Program-made: the position numbers and the translations under genes
Shown: in pieces, positions 31,140-43,773 of the stretch
Layout of the letters: every line of letters begins with the position of its first letter
Numbering within the stretch: position 1 is the stretch's first letter
Assembly: GCF_026151205.1 (NCBI RefSeq)
Contig: NC_087072.1
Location: forward strand, 24,135,603 to 24,199,602
Reading direction: 5' to 3'
DNA length: 64,000 bases
DNA from: Bolinopsis microptera
Taxonomy: Eukaryota; Ctenophora; Tentaculata; Lobata; Bolinopsidae
Notes under the pieces: model-generated
Databases searched by the model: none
Told to the model about the DNA's origin: nothing
The model's input: only the letters and a program-made list of their open reading frames with translations

Positions 31140-31500
31140 TCAAGGTGGATAGCTGGCGAAAGATTTTGGCCTTTGTATCACTGGTCATTCAAAGATGTAA
31201 GGGTAATTTACCCTTAAGTCTGGCCAACAGTGACAAGAGTATCCCACAGATGTATCAGGTACCTAGCACACAAGAAGAACAAAAAACACAAATACATAAT
31301 GGAAGACTCCTGAATGTCGAAAAAGCTACCTTCACCCCACGTGTTTCAAGTACGACGGGAGGAATGGCTTTGGAGGCATCTAAATTCTTAAAGCATATAA
31401 TAGCTGAGAAGACCAGCCTTAAAAATGGTCAAGGGTACTGTGATGTGTGTCCTTAAATGTCAGAGCCGAACTGCAATTTGATTTGCTGAAAACGTGTATT
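31140..31500 (+). pseudogene. Fragment of a retrotransposon polymerase C-terminus, frameshifted
   Basis: A 103-codon frame contains TFTPRVSSTTGGMALEASKF, a signature I associate with the C-terminal region of animal non-LTR polymerases. It stops at 31456, but the shifted frame continues as VRAELQFDLLKTCI, which is the expected continuation of that region. So this is a short relic with at least one frameshift and no RT core. Confidence 0.65.
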
Positions 31501-34500
31501 ATTATATATCCAGCAGTGGGCTATATTTTGTCTTCTGACCTCTCGCAGCCCGATGTTACAAGACACAGTGCGCGTCCAGCCCGCTTAAAATACAGCACGC
31601 GAGCAGACAACATTTAACGTGACAAGTAACAATACAGCCTGGAGCACTTTCACTTTCAAACAAATTTTTGGGGCCTAAACTATTAAACTTTAAAGTTTAA
31701 CTATTACAAGACACGTATACCATATTTATGTCACTGACACTACATCTTAATGGTTCCCACGGCTCAAGGAATGCACCATATCACTTATCGGCCTCAGTCC
31801 CTATACCACTCAGTGCAATATGATTGGCTGACATTGAACACGTGACGTGTTACCATGGTTGCAACAATTAGTGGCGACTTTAAGTCTAGAGTTGATGTTT
31901 ATACAGTATACACCATACACGCTCCATTGTTTATTTCAACTGATTTCCATTTCCATAATTACTCAAGCTATTTCAAGTAATAATTCTTGAAATTTTAAGC
32001 CGGAATTTTACCTGTAATTCTATTGTGTTCCCGAAAGAAATTTTGCCATGTTTTTTGTTTTGAAACTATACCGTTTACCACTAATATTGATGTTATGAAT
32101 TTGATCTTTTACTCAACGTAAAATATATATAATATATATATTCAATGTCCCTTCGTGCTTCGTTATCTTGAGCTCTCTTGGTAACTGCAGATGGCATTCA
32201 GTTTATAGTTACACAGTTGTTAAAGTTATGGCGAGCACTCTTTTTAATAGTTTAAGCTGAATTTATTGTTTGACCTGCCCTACACACTGTGTATTGATTA
32301 ACTCTCGATGTACATCTGATGTGTTGTCATGGTAACAGGAATTCTGTGTTACTCGTAGTATGGATTGATTGAGATACACAATTTTTAATCTATGTTAATG
32401 ATTAACATCCCGTTGCCTGTTCATCAATATAGTTGGTGTGTAATACTATTATAGTACAATGGATTTCAATTCTTCTATTGTGTGTGTTATATAATCAGTA
32501 ATGTTGCCCTGTTCTGCATCTTACACCATGATTTTCTATTAAATTTGCAGCTTTAGTTCGAAATCTTTTACTTCTATTTGCTATGATTGTTGAAAACTGT
32601 AAAGCGCCCGCTCATGGATATACACGATATCATTCCTCGCCATGAGGGCGGAACTATCGTATAGCACTCGGGCCCGTTGGGCCCTCCGTGCTATACGAAA
32701 ATATCTCCGCCTCGGGGTGGCGCCCTCGTGGAGATATAAAATATTGCACGCGCACGCGCATGCAATATTTAGTACTGCCCTCAAGGCTGCGGTGATATCT
32801 ATATGTATTATATATTCATCAGTGGTTACTGCAATTTGTGATCTGGACTTGGACCTGAACCAGATAAACACTCTAGAATGCTCAGGGGGTGTTCATCAGG
32901 TACCGTAAAGGTCTGGACTGCTGAAAAGTGTCCAGTTACTTTGTGCAATCTCTATTTTCAATGGCCTTAAATATTAAATGACCAGTATTTGTATATTTTG
33001 AAGAATTTATCCAGAGATTTATACATTTATACCAAGATTTTTTTAGCTTTATACCAAGATTTCTAGAGCTTCTTTAATTTCATATTAAATTTTTATACCA
33101 GATAATTACTGTACTGTATATTATATTGAGTTGAATAATGTTTTTGTTTTAATTTATTAATTGGATTCTAATTTTGAGGGTGTCTAACCTTTCAGCCAGA
33201 CAGTAGCCATTGCTGCATTTATCTGTGTAATTGTTTGAATCAAATCTTCTCAAATAAATTGAATAGAACGGCAAAAAAGTTTAATTTTGAAAATTTGAAT
33301 AGAATGTGAAACCCCCTTGGCCTTTGTAATAAATGCAGCCCATTGAAAATCTAATGTATAGGCTCTTAACCCAGTGGCAAATAGTCAGGCGTCCAGGAAT
33401 TTAACACCTAGTCAAACTTTGTTGATAACCGGTAAAAAAAGATTCTTGTGGAAAAAATATTCGCATTAATTTAAAATTAAATCAAAATTGGTCGCTCTCA
33501 GGGCTAACGCGATGTTACATCATTTTATCGACTCGAAGTTCGAATCGAGCGCATTCCTAGATTCCATGACTATTTCTTACCTATAAGATTGCTTGACTAT
33601 TTTTTGCGCATTCAGACACCAAAAAACGCGCAGAAAACGCGAGCTATCCATTCCTCCTTCCTCAACATCCCGGAATATGAAAAAATAGTCATGTAAAATA
33701 GTCATTTGAAATAGTCATGCAAAATTTCAGCTCTGATACGCTAAAATATCAAGTTAATCTTAAACAATCGACAATCTAATATGAATCCTCCCAATCCTCC
33801 CAGCCATATTAACTGGTGAACGGTGTAAATATAGAGCGGTATTTTAAAATGTAGCATTCAAAATTTTATGGATTCAAGTTGGCTCCTTTAGTCTAGATTC
33901 ATTTAGAAAATTCTCGAAGTTCGAGTAATACAGTATTCTCAGGGTTTGGCGCTTAAGGAAGCTTCACATCCGAGACCGATTTCCACGAATCAATTTAATA
34001 TTGTAGCTACAAGTCAACAACAGTGCAAGTGGGAAGGAAGTGAATCTAGCCATTGCTACTATATCAGGGGAACTCGTGTGTTCTAGGCTTAAGCAAGTTT
34101 CACATCCTAGATCATCTAGAGTACAGTGCAGACAACCCCCTCCATTATACATCCCTATCCCGCTTTAAGTCCGAAGTTTATCATTGTTTATTGTCCAATA
34201 TTGTTTCTAACCTGGCAGAAGCAAGCTTCAGATCCAAAGTCAGGCCATAAATATCGACACAAGGTCGAAGCCACTTTCAAAGTAGCGAATCGTTCATCAT
34301 GTTGATGAGAGTCAGATCTTAGAACTCGATCTTCCGAGTTAGTATGAAGAATAATAAAGAAATGTCTGTGGGCTAGGCTGTATACTTCTTTTAAAAAAAT
34401 TACCTTGCGTTTCAAATAAATTAAAGAATTCTCAGAAATTTTTTATTTAATTTCAAAATTTGCAATTGCATATTCATCCGGTAATTATTCTAATAGATAC

Positions 34501-34869
34501 GCTAAGCATTTCAAACTAATCTTGACCTGGGAGAAGAGCTGACCAGTGACAAGTCGGCCGCAAAGCGGCCGAAAAATATATAGCCTTTTTTTCTTCCCAA
34601 AATGGATTCCTAGTCATATTTAAAATTTATTCCACTGGGGCTCTTAAGTCTAAGTCTATCTAAATCTGCTATTTTCACAGAAATACTACTTTTCAATCCT
34701 CTTTCCCTTCTAAGAGCAATGACTGTTGTTCTCAATAGGTCAAATCTCACTCTTTTCCTGATAGAATTCGTGTAAGATCACTGTTCTAATGTTTAGGGTA
34801 CAGCCTGATTATATAAATGGGATCACCAAATAATTTATAATTTTACTTTATTCTCACTTCCTAGGCTTT
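31501..34869. other. Long intergenic region, 5' of the BOD1-like genes
   Basis: No gene was recognised. It contains the palindromic element at 32610-32830 and, at 33565-33720, repeated AATAGTCATG words and an inverted ATAGTCA / TGACTAT pair that may be another short element. 34556-34580 is a GTCGGCCGCAAAGCGGCCGA hairpin. The 5' UTR or an upstream exon of the gene at 34870 could lie near the end, because AG at 34863-34864 looks like an acceptor. Confidence 0.4.
32610..32830. mobile_element. Palindrome-rich MITE-like element
   Basis: The outer arms pair GATATCATTCCTCGCCATGAGGGC with GCCCTCAAGGCTGCGGTGATATC imperfectly. Inside, CGTATAGCAC and GTGCTATACG form a hairpin around GGGCCCGTTGGGCCC, and AAATATTGC and GCAATATTT pair around CGCGCACGCGC. 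No ORF of interest. Confidence 0.65.
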
Positions 34870-36711
34870 ATGGAACCTCCTGAGAAAGTAGTTGCCTTTC
34901 TACATATTGTGAGAGAAACTATTCACACAATTCAAGAAAGTGGGTTTTTAGATGAACATCTTGATCTTTGGTCTAGTGCAATTAATCGAAATGTAAGTTT
35001 GCTATATATCTTCTCGTACACAATTTAACTGGTCATTTTAGAAAAACTCTTCCTTTTCAAAGTACCAAGGAATACATCATTTATAATTCAAATGTCTACT
35101 TTAAATTATTTAAAGTAACCTGGTATGACAGTTAAAACTGATTTTAAAATTGCTCCAGGATAAGATGAAAAGTTTATTGGCTGATGTTGAAGACTTGTCA
35201 GCCATGTACAAAACTGACAACTTGAAGTTGGAGAATCCACTGTCTGAACCCGAACTTAACGGTGAAATCAGATACATGCTGACAAAGCGGTAAGTATAAA
35301 GTGAGTTTAAAGACGATGTTGTGTTGAATCAGGCACAAAATGATTCCTAATATACCATCATTAAATAATAATGTACCTACTAGTACTGCATGCATAATGC
35401 ATGTATGTGCTGTGTGTAGGTTTTGTATTTTAAATGTCAAAACCTTCCACCTTATGCTTCTGCTCCAACCCAGCCTTCGCCCTAACCCCTTCATCCAAAT
35501 TGGTTATACTAACTCGTTACCGTAACCTTTCTCAAAGATGCCAACTGTCAGTTAAATATTCTGTATGGCGCACATTAAAGATCAATCAGATATGCATTAG
35601 ATAAGTTTGTCAGAGAACACCATGTATTAAACTGAAATGCAGCATGTCCTGCCATAACCGTGGTGTTTTTATTTAGAGGGGTACTGTATGACTGTAGTTG
35701 AATTTGGGGTGACGCTGTCTTTATGGTCATGCACACTGCAGAGCAGTTCCCTAACTTTCTCTCCCATTTAATATTGGGTAACTGCTTGGTAACATAGCCA
35801 CTGTGATAGTAATATGGGTGTCTTAAAAGCAACCTATACGTTTGAACATTGTATTTTTTACTCAACTTAACTTAATCATATCCAAGAGATCGTGAATTAC
35901 ATAGGTACCCACTATAGTGCAATGCCCTTGCTCGAAAGATCTCTGAAAATATTATACTTTCAGGATACACGTACTGAGCCAATCCGATTCAATTTTGAGA
36001 AGAACATACAAAGACTCCCTTGCACTACTTCAGAACTCGCACCCAGTTTTGAATTTACAAGATAGTATAAATGAGCTGACCTCGTTGGAAGATGCTGAAG
36101 ATATAAAAGTACTGAAGGATAAAAAAGACAGTGATAATGTTAATGATATGCAACACCTCACCATCTCAGATGATAAGCAGCAGCCTAGTGTAAATGGCGA
36201 AAATCATTTAAAACTTAATCCTTCAAACATATTACATTGTTCTCCTTCAAAAACTGACCCATCTAAATCTGAAGATTATTTAGACCTGGATAACTTTCAT
36301 CGTAGCAAGACCAGCTCATCTAGGAAATCAAAACGACATCGTCATGATGAATACTATCATGACAAATATTACCCTGAAAAGCATGCACGCCATCATGACA
36401 AATATCATCATGATCAAAAATACAGTAATGAAAAACATCGTCGAAGAAGTCGGTCGTCAAGACACAAAGAATCAAGGAGCAGCAGAAGAGGAAGATCTCG
36501 TTCTCGTTCTCCATCCAAAAGGAGAAGCTACGAAAGAGAAACATCCAAACATAGATCAGGAAAGGTAAAGAAGAAGCAAGATAACTATCTCAGACAAGTC
36601 AGTTCGGAGTACCATTCTAAATATGACGACCTTTACAAATCCTATCAAAATGTAGTGGATGATGTTTCAAACAAGGAAAGAGATGAGTTTTACAAAACTA
36701 AAGCTAATTAA
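34870..36711 (+). CDS. BOD1/SHG1-domain protein with an Arg/Ser-rich tail
   Basis: Exons 34870-34992, 35159-35289 and 35964-36711 join to give about 333 residues (phase 0, then phase 2). Residues 5-120 match the BOD1/COMPASS-SHG1 fold seen in the neighbouring gene: ETIHTIQESGFLDEHL, then SEPELNGEIRYMLTKR, then a helix with SILRRTYKDSLALL. Members in other animals act at kinetochores (BOD1) or in SET1/COMPASS-type histone methyltransferase complexes (SHG1, BOD1L). The tail is disordered: an acidic/polar middle, a His/Tyr/Lys-rich stretch (YYHDKYYPEKHARHH) and an RS-type run (RSRSRSPSKRR), suggesting a nuclear protein. It shares its intron positions and its exact 131-bp second exon with the next gene, so the two are tandem paralogues. 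The ATG used is the first in the open exon; an upstream exon is possible. Confidence 0.75.
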
Positions 36712-37862
36712 ACAATTCCATTTCAAAAACTTACCTTGGTACAAAAAATTAAAAGATCAGAAAATTAAGAAACCCCCCTCTCACAGTTTCTTAATTTGAT
36801 GAGCTTACTAATTATATGTATATTAATTAATTGATTTATTAATTTTCTGTACTAAGGTATTCTGCGTAAAGGAAATCAGGGACAAACATCCATACCCAAT
36901 GAATTGTCATGAATTTCTCAGTTAAAACCATGATTTTCCTAAAAGAGATTAAACGTAGAAGTTATAACTCTTACACAGGATTTTAAATTAAATCTGAACT
37001 GTAGTGATTTTATTTCGTTAGCTAAGGTAAGTTAACATGATACAATTTTTAATTGTTTGGTTATCATCAAACTTTTGGTGTTTTTTATTATAATTTTGTT
37101 TTCTATGAATTAAAACAAACATTTTTTAATCAATTTTGTATCGATTAGTCACCAAATGTGTATTTGATTTATAGTCTTTTCACTTTGGACTTGGATATGA
37201 TTTTATCCATATTCAGCCAAATTACTGCATTAGATTAAATCAGTTGAACTAAGCATTATTTATATCAAGTTGATCTAGGAATGAAAATACAGTTTGGGAA
37301 AAGGGAATGACTGCACAAAACCGGGGGCGGTATTTAAAATCAAGGTTTTACCGTGAACTTCATTTCATCTTTTAATAGTATTCAATTGTTATCTTCAAAG
37401 CAAGATAATATTTTTAATAATTATGTTATTGGTTGCATCGAATTTATCTGCAATGCTTATTGGGCTTATTGATTTTTGTTTTCAGAAAGTTGCTTAAAGA
37501 TCAAAGCTCATACAGTGTCTGGTTTTACCCAAAATTGATGCTGTTTTTTATTTATGTTTCGACCAATCAAATAGTAAATTTTATACAATGTTTTACTGTC
37601 GTTTGCAGATCAAATATCATCAATTTTGCTCTTCAAATTGAGAAATGATACGCAAGACTACATCCTATTCAATAACATTAACAGTGTAAGGCTACAGTCT
37701 ACATAAAACATTGTTTTACTTGTCTGGAAATTTACATTTTGCATTTTTGCAAAATGTAAAATTAACAGTAATCATTACAATATTATGGTACATACAAAGA
37801 CTGAAGTAAAGTTGTAATGAGTAATATTATCTAAGTTATTGATTGTTCATAGTATTGATGTC
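36712..37862. other. Spacer between the two BOD1/SHG1 genes
   Basis: AT-rich; it holds the 3' UTR of the first gene and the promoter of the second. Nothing else was recognised. Confidence 0.4.
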
Positions 37863-40800
37863 ATGGATACAGAAAACCTGGAAGACTTTGCGAACAAAGT
37901 TGTTAATTTCTTGAAAACGAATGGAAAGTTTGACGAATTCAGAAAGAAATGTGCAAGTGAAATAGAACAACATGTAAGTTGATAATAAATGGTTTCTTGG
38001 GTTTTTTAATAATTTCTTTAAGTATGGTTCCTATCATACCGGGGGGGATCATACACTTAGTACCGGACATGACGTTGGTGGGTGGGTCATTTTTTCTTCT
38101 AACAACACAGTTAGTACATGGTACTAACTGGTGGGTCTACTGCCCATTGTCCAGAAAAACAGTTAGTACATGGTACTAAAGGGGGTGTCTAACCCCAAAA
38201 AAACCCATTTTACCTCAAATTTCAATTTTGGGAATGGGTTTTGAGGTTTTTTTAAGTTTTTTTTTGGGTTTTTTTTTTTATTTTTTAAATTTTTAAAAGT
38301 CTTCCTTTAAGTTTAAATGAGCTCTTTAAAAAAAAGCAATTTCTGGGTGGGTATCTTATTATATACCAAAAAACAGTTATTTTTCGACAGTTAGTACCGC
38401 AAAAGGCGGCAAAAGGGGTGGGTGTCTTACGTATTATCCAAAAAAAACAGTTAGTACCGCAAAGGGGGTGGGTGGGTCTAGTGAAAAATATCCAAAACTA
38501 CACTTAGTCGACGTGATGTCCGGCACTTGGTACCTGATCCCCCCCCCCCCCCCCCCCCGATCATACTGGAAAATGTTGAAATGTTCCTTATATTAATTGA
38601 AATATTATTTAATAGTATATCATATTATATAATTGAGCATTAATTATTCAGTAACTGTATGACTAACGTTAACCATGAATATCAATTATTAAGATCTGAA
38701 GATTTGGTGTTCCAGGTATCGTTTGTAAAAGCAAGGAAAGAGGTGGAAGAGTTGGTTAGACTGCGAGTTGTGAACAACAGAAAGGCATCATGCCCTCTAA
38801 CCAAGAACCAACTTCGGCTTGAGATAAGGACGCTCCTCTCAAAGAGGTTCTTGTTTAATTAATTTTCTTGTTTAATTAATTTTCTTGTTTAATTAAGATT
38901 CTTGTTCTATAGTTGTTTTATTTTTTCAAACTTTGTTACAAAAGATGTTCAAACTTTTCGTTAAATTAGAAAATTCCGTGTTACTGATCCAATGAATGTG
39001 AGGTTACTTTAGTTGTTCATTCAGATCATTTGATTAAATCTTTTATTTGTAACCCTCAAAAATTTTCAGAAAAGATTTGCTGGCCGCTGCTGACTCGTCC
39101 ATCCAGTTCAGTCTCCGAAATAACAAGGAGTTATTCGCTACAGAAATAAACGACGTCACTGGCCAGTTTGAAGAGGAAGAAAAAGCTGAGGCAGAAGCTA
39201 AGAAACTAGAACAAGCAGAGAATCCAGTACAGGAAGGTCAGGAAGTAGATAATGCTCCTGTCACTGAAGCAACAGAATATCCCTCGACAGCGGACATACC
39301 GCCACCTCCTCCCCCTCCACCTCCACCAGCCCCTGTAGCAGCGAGTACCAGACCCACTGCAGGACCACTCCCCACCATCTCTGGAACTGACACTGCCCTC
39401 CTGATCCAAGAGTCTGTGTTCCACAATGATGTGCTGAGCGGACCTTCTCACAACAACGCTGCCTCTCACTCCATGAACATAACTGATCTGTTAGCTAATG
39501 TGCAGTCCTCAGATTTCGCAGCTCAACAGGTCAGTCCTCAGCCGATGGAAAAGGAGCCTACTCCGAGCTATCCTACTTATCATGACACTGACTCTGCGAG
39601 AGAAATGTCACATTCCCCAAAACATCCTCCTGCAGAAACTATTGTTATCATGTCAAAACAGGATGTGGCTAAAGAGATTTACAACTTCGAGAAAGAGGAG
39701 AAACAGTTCAGCCACTACATCAAGGAAGAGGATGACTATGAGAAAAGCAAGTACACAGAGGAAGCAACTCGGGAGTACAAGTATCCTGGGGATCACTCCA
39801 GGTTAGAATATCCACCAGACTACAAGAGGTCTAGTGGGGGATCTAGCTCTTACAAGTCCAGTTCTAGAAAACATGGCGAGGAATATAGGGAGCGATCATC
39901 TAGTTCCAAACACAAGGAGAGAAGTCTGAGTCCAAGCAAGTATGCAGAGCGCTACAAGGAATACAGTGTACGGGACTATGGCCACAGCATGGACAGAATG
40001 TTCAAATCTCCTGAGTACTACCTTTCAATTTCCAGGTCCAGTACAAGTCGAAGCAGCTCCAAAGAGAGTTCTAGGGACAGGAGGAAACGAGAGGAGGAAT
40101 GGTATCAGAAATATGGATACAGCTCCAAGTATGGTCATTTACCGTATGGGTCACATGCAACCGGGTCACACAAGTATCCAGATTCATCTCGACGGGAATA
40201 TTACGACAAAGAGTATTACGATAAGAGAAGACACGACGATCCCCACTATAAGTCCTCAGATCGATCGAAGAGTCGAGATCATGCCTTGTATGAGGCTTCG
40301 AAAGGTCGTGAGTCAACTCATGATCCTTACAAAATGAGAGATGCCCTCTATGAAGCTTCAAAAGGTCGTGAGTCAACTCATGATCCATACAAAATGAGAG
40401 ATGCTCTGTATGAAGCTTCAAAAGGTCGTGAGTCGATCCATGATCCCTACAAGATGAGAGATCCCGCTTATGAAATCTCAAAAATCAGGCAGTCCACTGG
40501 TTCAGACTCAACAAAGTTCAAGGAACCGCCCTACGTTCCTTCAAAATATCATGAGCACGAGCTCATGAAGACAAGAGATAGAGAACTGTTGTACAGAGAC
40601 AGGATGAAAGAGGACGCGTACAGTTCGAGTGTGGACATAAGAGAGCGAAGATCACATTTAGATAGACCTTACGAGAGTTCGGACCGGTACAGTCCAGGGG
40701 ATGTTAAACTCAAACCACCAAAGATGCCATCTCCTGTGAGATCCCCATTAGAAAATCCCCACCCACCCATGCCTGAGAAATGCCACACTCCTGAAAAATA

Positions 40801-43195
40801 CCCAAGCCCTCCCATTGTTCCCTTACCAGATGAAGAGCCCTCCAGTTCGCGAAATCATCTTGACGATTTACTGGAAAGAGCTATTTCTAACATTCCAAGA
40901 ACCCCTGAAGATCCGTCTCCCGCTTCATCTGACAGGGACGAGGCACCCTCAAAAGAAGAATCCACTGGTGTAGTGTCAGAAAATAATATGGATAATCAGG
41001 CCAGGTCACCAGTAAAGCTCTCTAGTCCCAGTAAGTCTCTTCCAAGATCACCATTGAAACCTATTGTTAGTGAAATTCAGGAGGACTTGACTGAGTTTGA
41101 AATGCAAGTAAGAGACACTATGGTGAATGATAGTAGCAGGCGAGCATTAATCGAATCAATATTACCAAAACCAAAATATTGTTCAATTCTTAGGGAAACT
41201 TTCGCTGTGGCTGATGAGGGATCAGCTGAAAAGAGTGACGAAGAAGCAAATGACTTCAAACGCAAAGCTTTTTATCATGTTGCCGATGTGAGGGAATCCG
41301 TTGATCCGCTTGTAGAACCTACTAGTCCCGAGGACATCGAGGATTTTAAACGTGGAGCCGATTTGAATACAGGCCGTGAATCTATCACTCCTGTTTCTTT
41401 CCATGAGAAAAATCAGTCAATTGAATTCCGGCCAACTGAGTCAGATGATAATGAACCTGAAGCTAAAGAAGAATCGCTGATCAGACATGATAATCAAGAC
41501 TTCCCAGTTCCGTGTTCACCGCCTTTACCTCCTCCACCACCACCGGCACCTCCTTTTATGCAGAACAGTTCATCATTGCCTCCATCTTTACCTAAACTAC
41601 CCTCCCTACCAATGCCACAATCTATGGCGATCCCTCCGTCATTACAACAATCCTCGCCAGTGTCTTTTGCGGCGACATCAACTCAACCTATTGCTCGAAG
41701 TCCTCAAAGTCCTCTTACCTTGCAACAGGCCATTGCTCATCAGACAACATTGGGTTCACCTCGGGGCCCCATTTCCCCTCCTTTAAAAGCACCCATCACT
41801 CCTCCTCTTCCTTCTCATCCTCCTCCTCACCCTACCCCTCCATCTCTAAATGGTGCTAGTGGTAAAATCAGTAATATTGTCGAGGACGTTAGAAAAGCGT
41901 CGCCCACTAAACCAATTGTTCTGTTTACCACACCTAAAAAAGACAAAATTAGTAAACCGCATGACTCTTCAGACGCAGAAGAAGGTGAGATATTATCTGA
42001 TACTGATGAGCCTGTCGCGGCTCAGATTTCAACAGTGATGGAAGTTATCCAGGAGAAGGCCAAATCTCCAATGCCAGATCCTGCTGTAGCAGACACTGTT
42101 AACGATGACGAAATAATTAATGAAGAGAATGAAGCTTCAGATGTTCAACAAACTGATCCCCACCCCTTACCAGAGCCTATATCTAAAGAACTCACGCCAC
42201 AGCCTCCAGAACCCAAAGCTTTTGTTCCCGACGAAAACTTCCCGATTCGAAGTAAACGGGATCTTTTTAAAGCAAGATTCTTTCAACCAGACATGAAGAT
42301 TGATTTTGCCAAGCCAGACCAAGTAACCGAAGTATCAGATAGTAAACCTGATTCTTCTGCTGCCTCCGAGAAAGAAGACTCAGAGAAAACAACAGCTCCA
42401 CCAGTAGTTGAAGCTGTGAAACCAAATCCAGATGATAACATGAGATTTTCTAGAAAGATGCGCTTCAAAGAAGTCCTACAACAGCACATCAGCGAACAAG
42501 AAAACGCAAAAGAGCAACAACTGAAGGAAAGTCAACAGAAAGATAATTTAAAAGAGGTTGCTGCCCCAGAATCTGGGTCTAGTTCCCAGCAATCAGCATC
42601 AACTGTTGAACCAGATGTTTCTGCTGTGTCTTTGATCGGTAAAAGAAAACGATTCTTGAATGATTATATCGCGTCTCTTGAATCAAACAACGCGTCTACT
42701 GAATCAAACCCTCCACCGGCAAAATCATCAAAAACAGAAGAATCCTCAGTGGAAGAAGGTCTGCCCAAACTGAGGATAAAACCGCTCAGCGGTGGATCAT
42801 ACATCTCCGAACCGCTAACAACTGCTGCATCAGCACCGCCTCCTCTTCACAAAGCTAGCACTTCTCCTGATAAAGAAATAGTCCCTAAATGTATCATCAA
42901 ACTAGGTAAAACACATTGGAATGCGTGTGACTCTGAAAAACCAGAGAAAAGTGGCAAGAAAAAAGGGAGAGCTAGCACGCGAGCAAATCTTCGATCAAGA
43001 GAAGCATCGACAGATTCCAGTAAGTCAGAAATTTCAGATAAACCACGATCAACTCGATCGAAAAAGACAAGAAAAGCTGTCAAGACGTATAACGTTGATG
43101 ATGATGAGAAACTTTCAGATAATTCATTTGAGGAGGTGGACAGTTCACGTCGCTCCGGGAGGACAAGGAAAACTATCAAGCGACTGAATTTGTAG
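37863..43195 (+). CDS. BOD1L1: BOD1L-like protein, SHG1 domain plus a very long disordered region
   Basis: Exons 37863-37973 (37 codons), 38716-38846 (131 bp) and 39070-43195 join to about 1455 residues. Residues 8-125 are the BOD1/SHG1 domain: NKVVNFLKTNGKFDEFRKKC, then LTKNQLRLEIRTLLSKRKDL, then FATEINDVTGQFEEEEKAE. This tracks vertebrate BOD1 (LKSRGLFDSFRRDC and MNKNQLRNGLRQ). The rest is disordered: polyproline runs, Ser/Arg/Tyr-rich tracts (about 290-480), a three-fold 20-residue repeat, and Lys/Arg-rich C-terminal blocks (KKKGRASTRANLRSRE, RRSGRTRKTIKRLNL). Such proteins are nuclear, and BOD1L protects replication forks and binds the SET1A complex in vertebrates. The size and the N-terminal domain favour BOD1L over BOD1. 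Intron 1 carries a 0.5 kb G-ended insertion. Confidence 0.88.
38040..38559 (+). mobile_element. MITE-like insertion with G-run/C-run inverted ends
   Basis: In intron 1 of the BOD1L-like gene. The left end is CGGGGGGGATCA...CACTTAGTACCGGACAT. The right end, read in reverse, is C, about 20 G, ATCAGGTACCAAGTGCCGGACAT. ATCATAC flanks both sides (38033-38039 and 38560-38566) and may be a target duplication. The interior repeats ACAGTTAGTAC(A/C) and GGTGGGT words. No ORF of note. The run of about 20 C at 38539-38558 will vary between reads. Confidence 0.75.
40281..40466 (+). repeat. Three 60-bp coding repeats in the BOD1L-like gene
   Basis: In frame, three copies of a 20-residue unit of the type ALYEASKGRESTHDPYKMRD plus a degenerate fourth beginning AYEISK. 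The nucleotide copies are nearly identical, with mostly third-position differences. Confidence 0.92.
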
Positions 43196-43773
43196 TAGTT
43201 AGGAATTTGCATCATGACGACTAGGGTGTTGTCGTTTTTTTACCGACTATGATTTATTTGAAATTAGTCAGCCTGGCATGAAGAGTTTTTTTTTCAGATG
43301 GTGTAAAGGAACATTTAAATCTTGCAATGTATGGCATTACAGCCATTGCGGCATTCTCATTTTATTGCAGAAATTTGTATGTCAAATCAGATATCCCATG
43401 AAGAGTGGCTTTTGTTATTTAAACATATTTTCTTATTGATTTGCTATGCCAATCTGGGATTTTGATTCCTGAGAAAATTGCGTTCAGACGAACAACTGTT
43501 TGCATGGATTTTATGATTGATTTATGTTTGATATTGATATTATCAGGTCAGTTACTTGTCCCTTAAAATGTTTTTTGTAATAGGTATATTTCTCATAAAT
43601 ATTTCACGGCGGTGCTTTATTTTTTCCTCTAGTGCGATTTTAATAAAAAGCAAATTTATCAATAATTAGCAAATAAACCTATGCTATTCAGTCTTATTTG
43701 ATGACGATGGTGAATGATTGGTGAATAATGCACACAAATCATTATCTTTAACTAATATCTTATTTAAGAAGGA
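43196..43773. other. Short intergenic region before DUS1L
   Basis: Contains the 3' UTR of the BOD1L-like gene. AATAAA-like signals occur near 43641 and 43671. The 5' UTR and promoter of DUS1L must lie in the last part. Nothing else was seen. Confidence 0.5.

Noticed and set aside
33525..33560. GTTCGAATC word as a tRNA T-loop
   Set aside because: No acceptor stem, anticodon arm or A box around it; it is part of a TCGAAGTTCGA palindrome.
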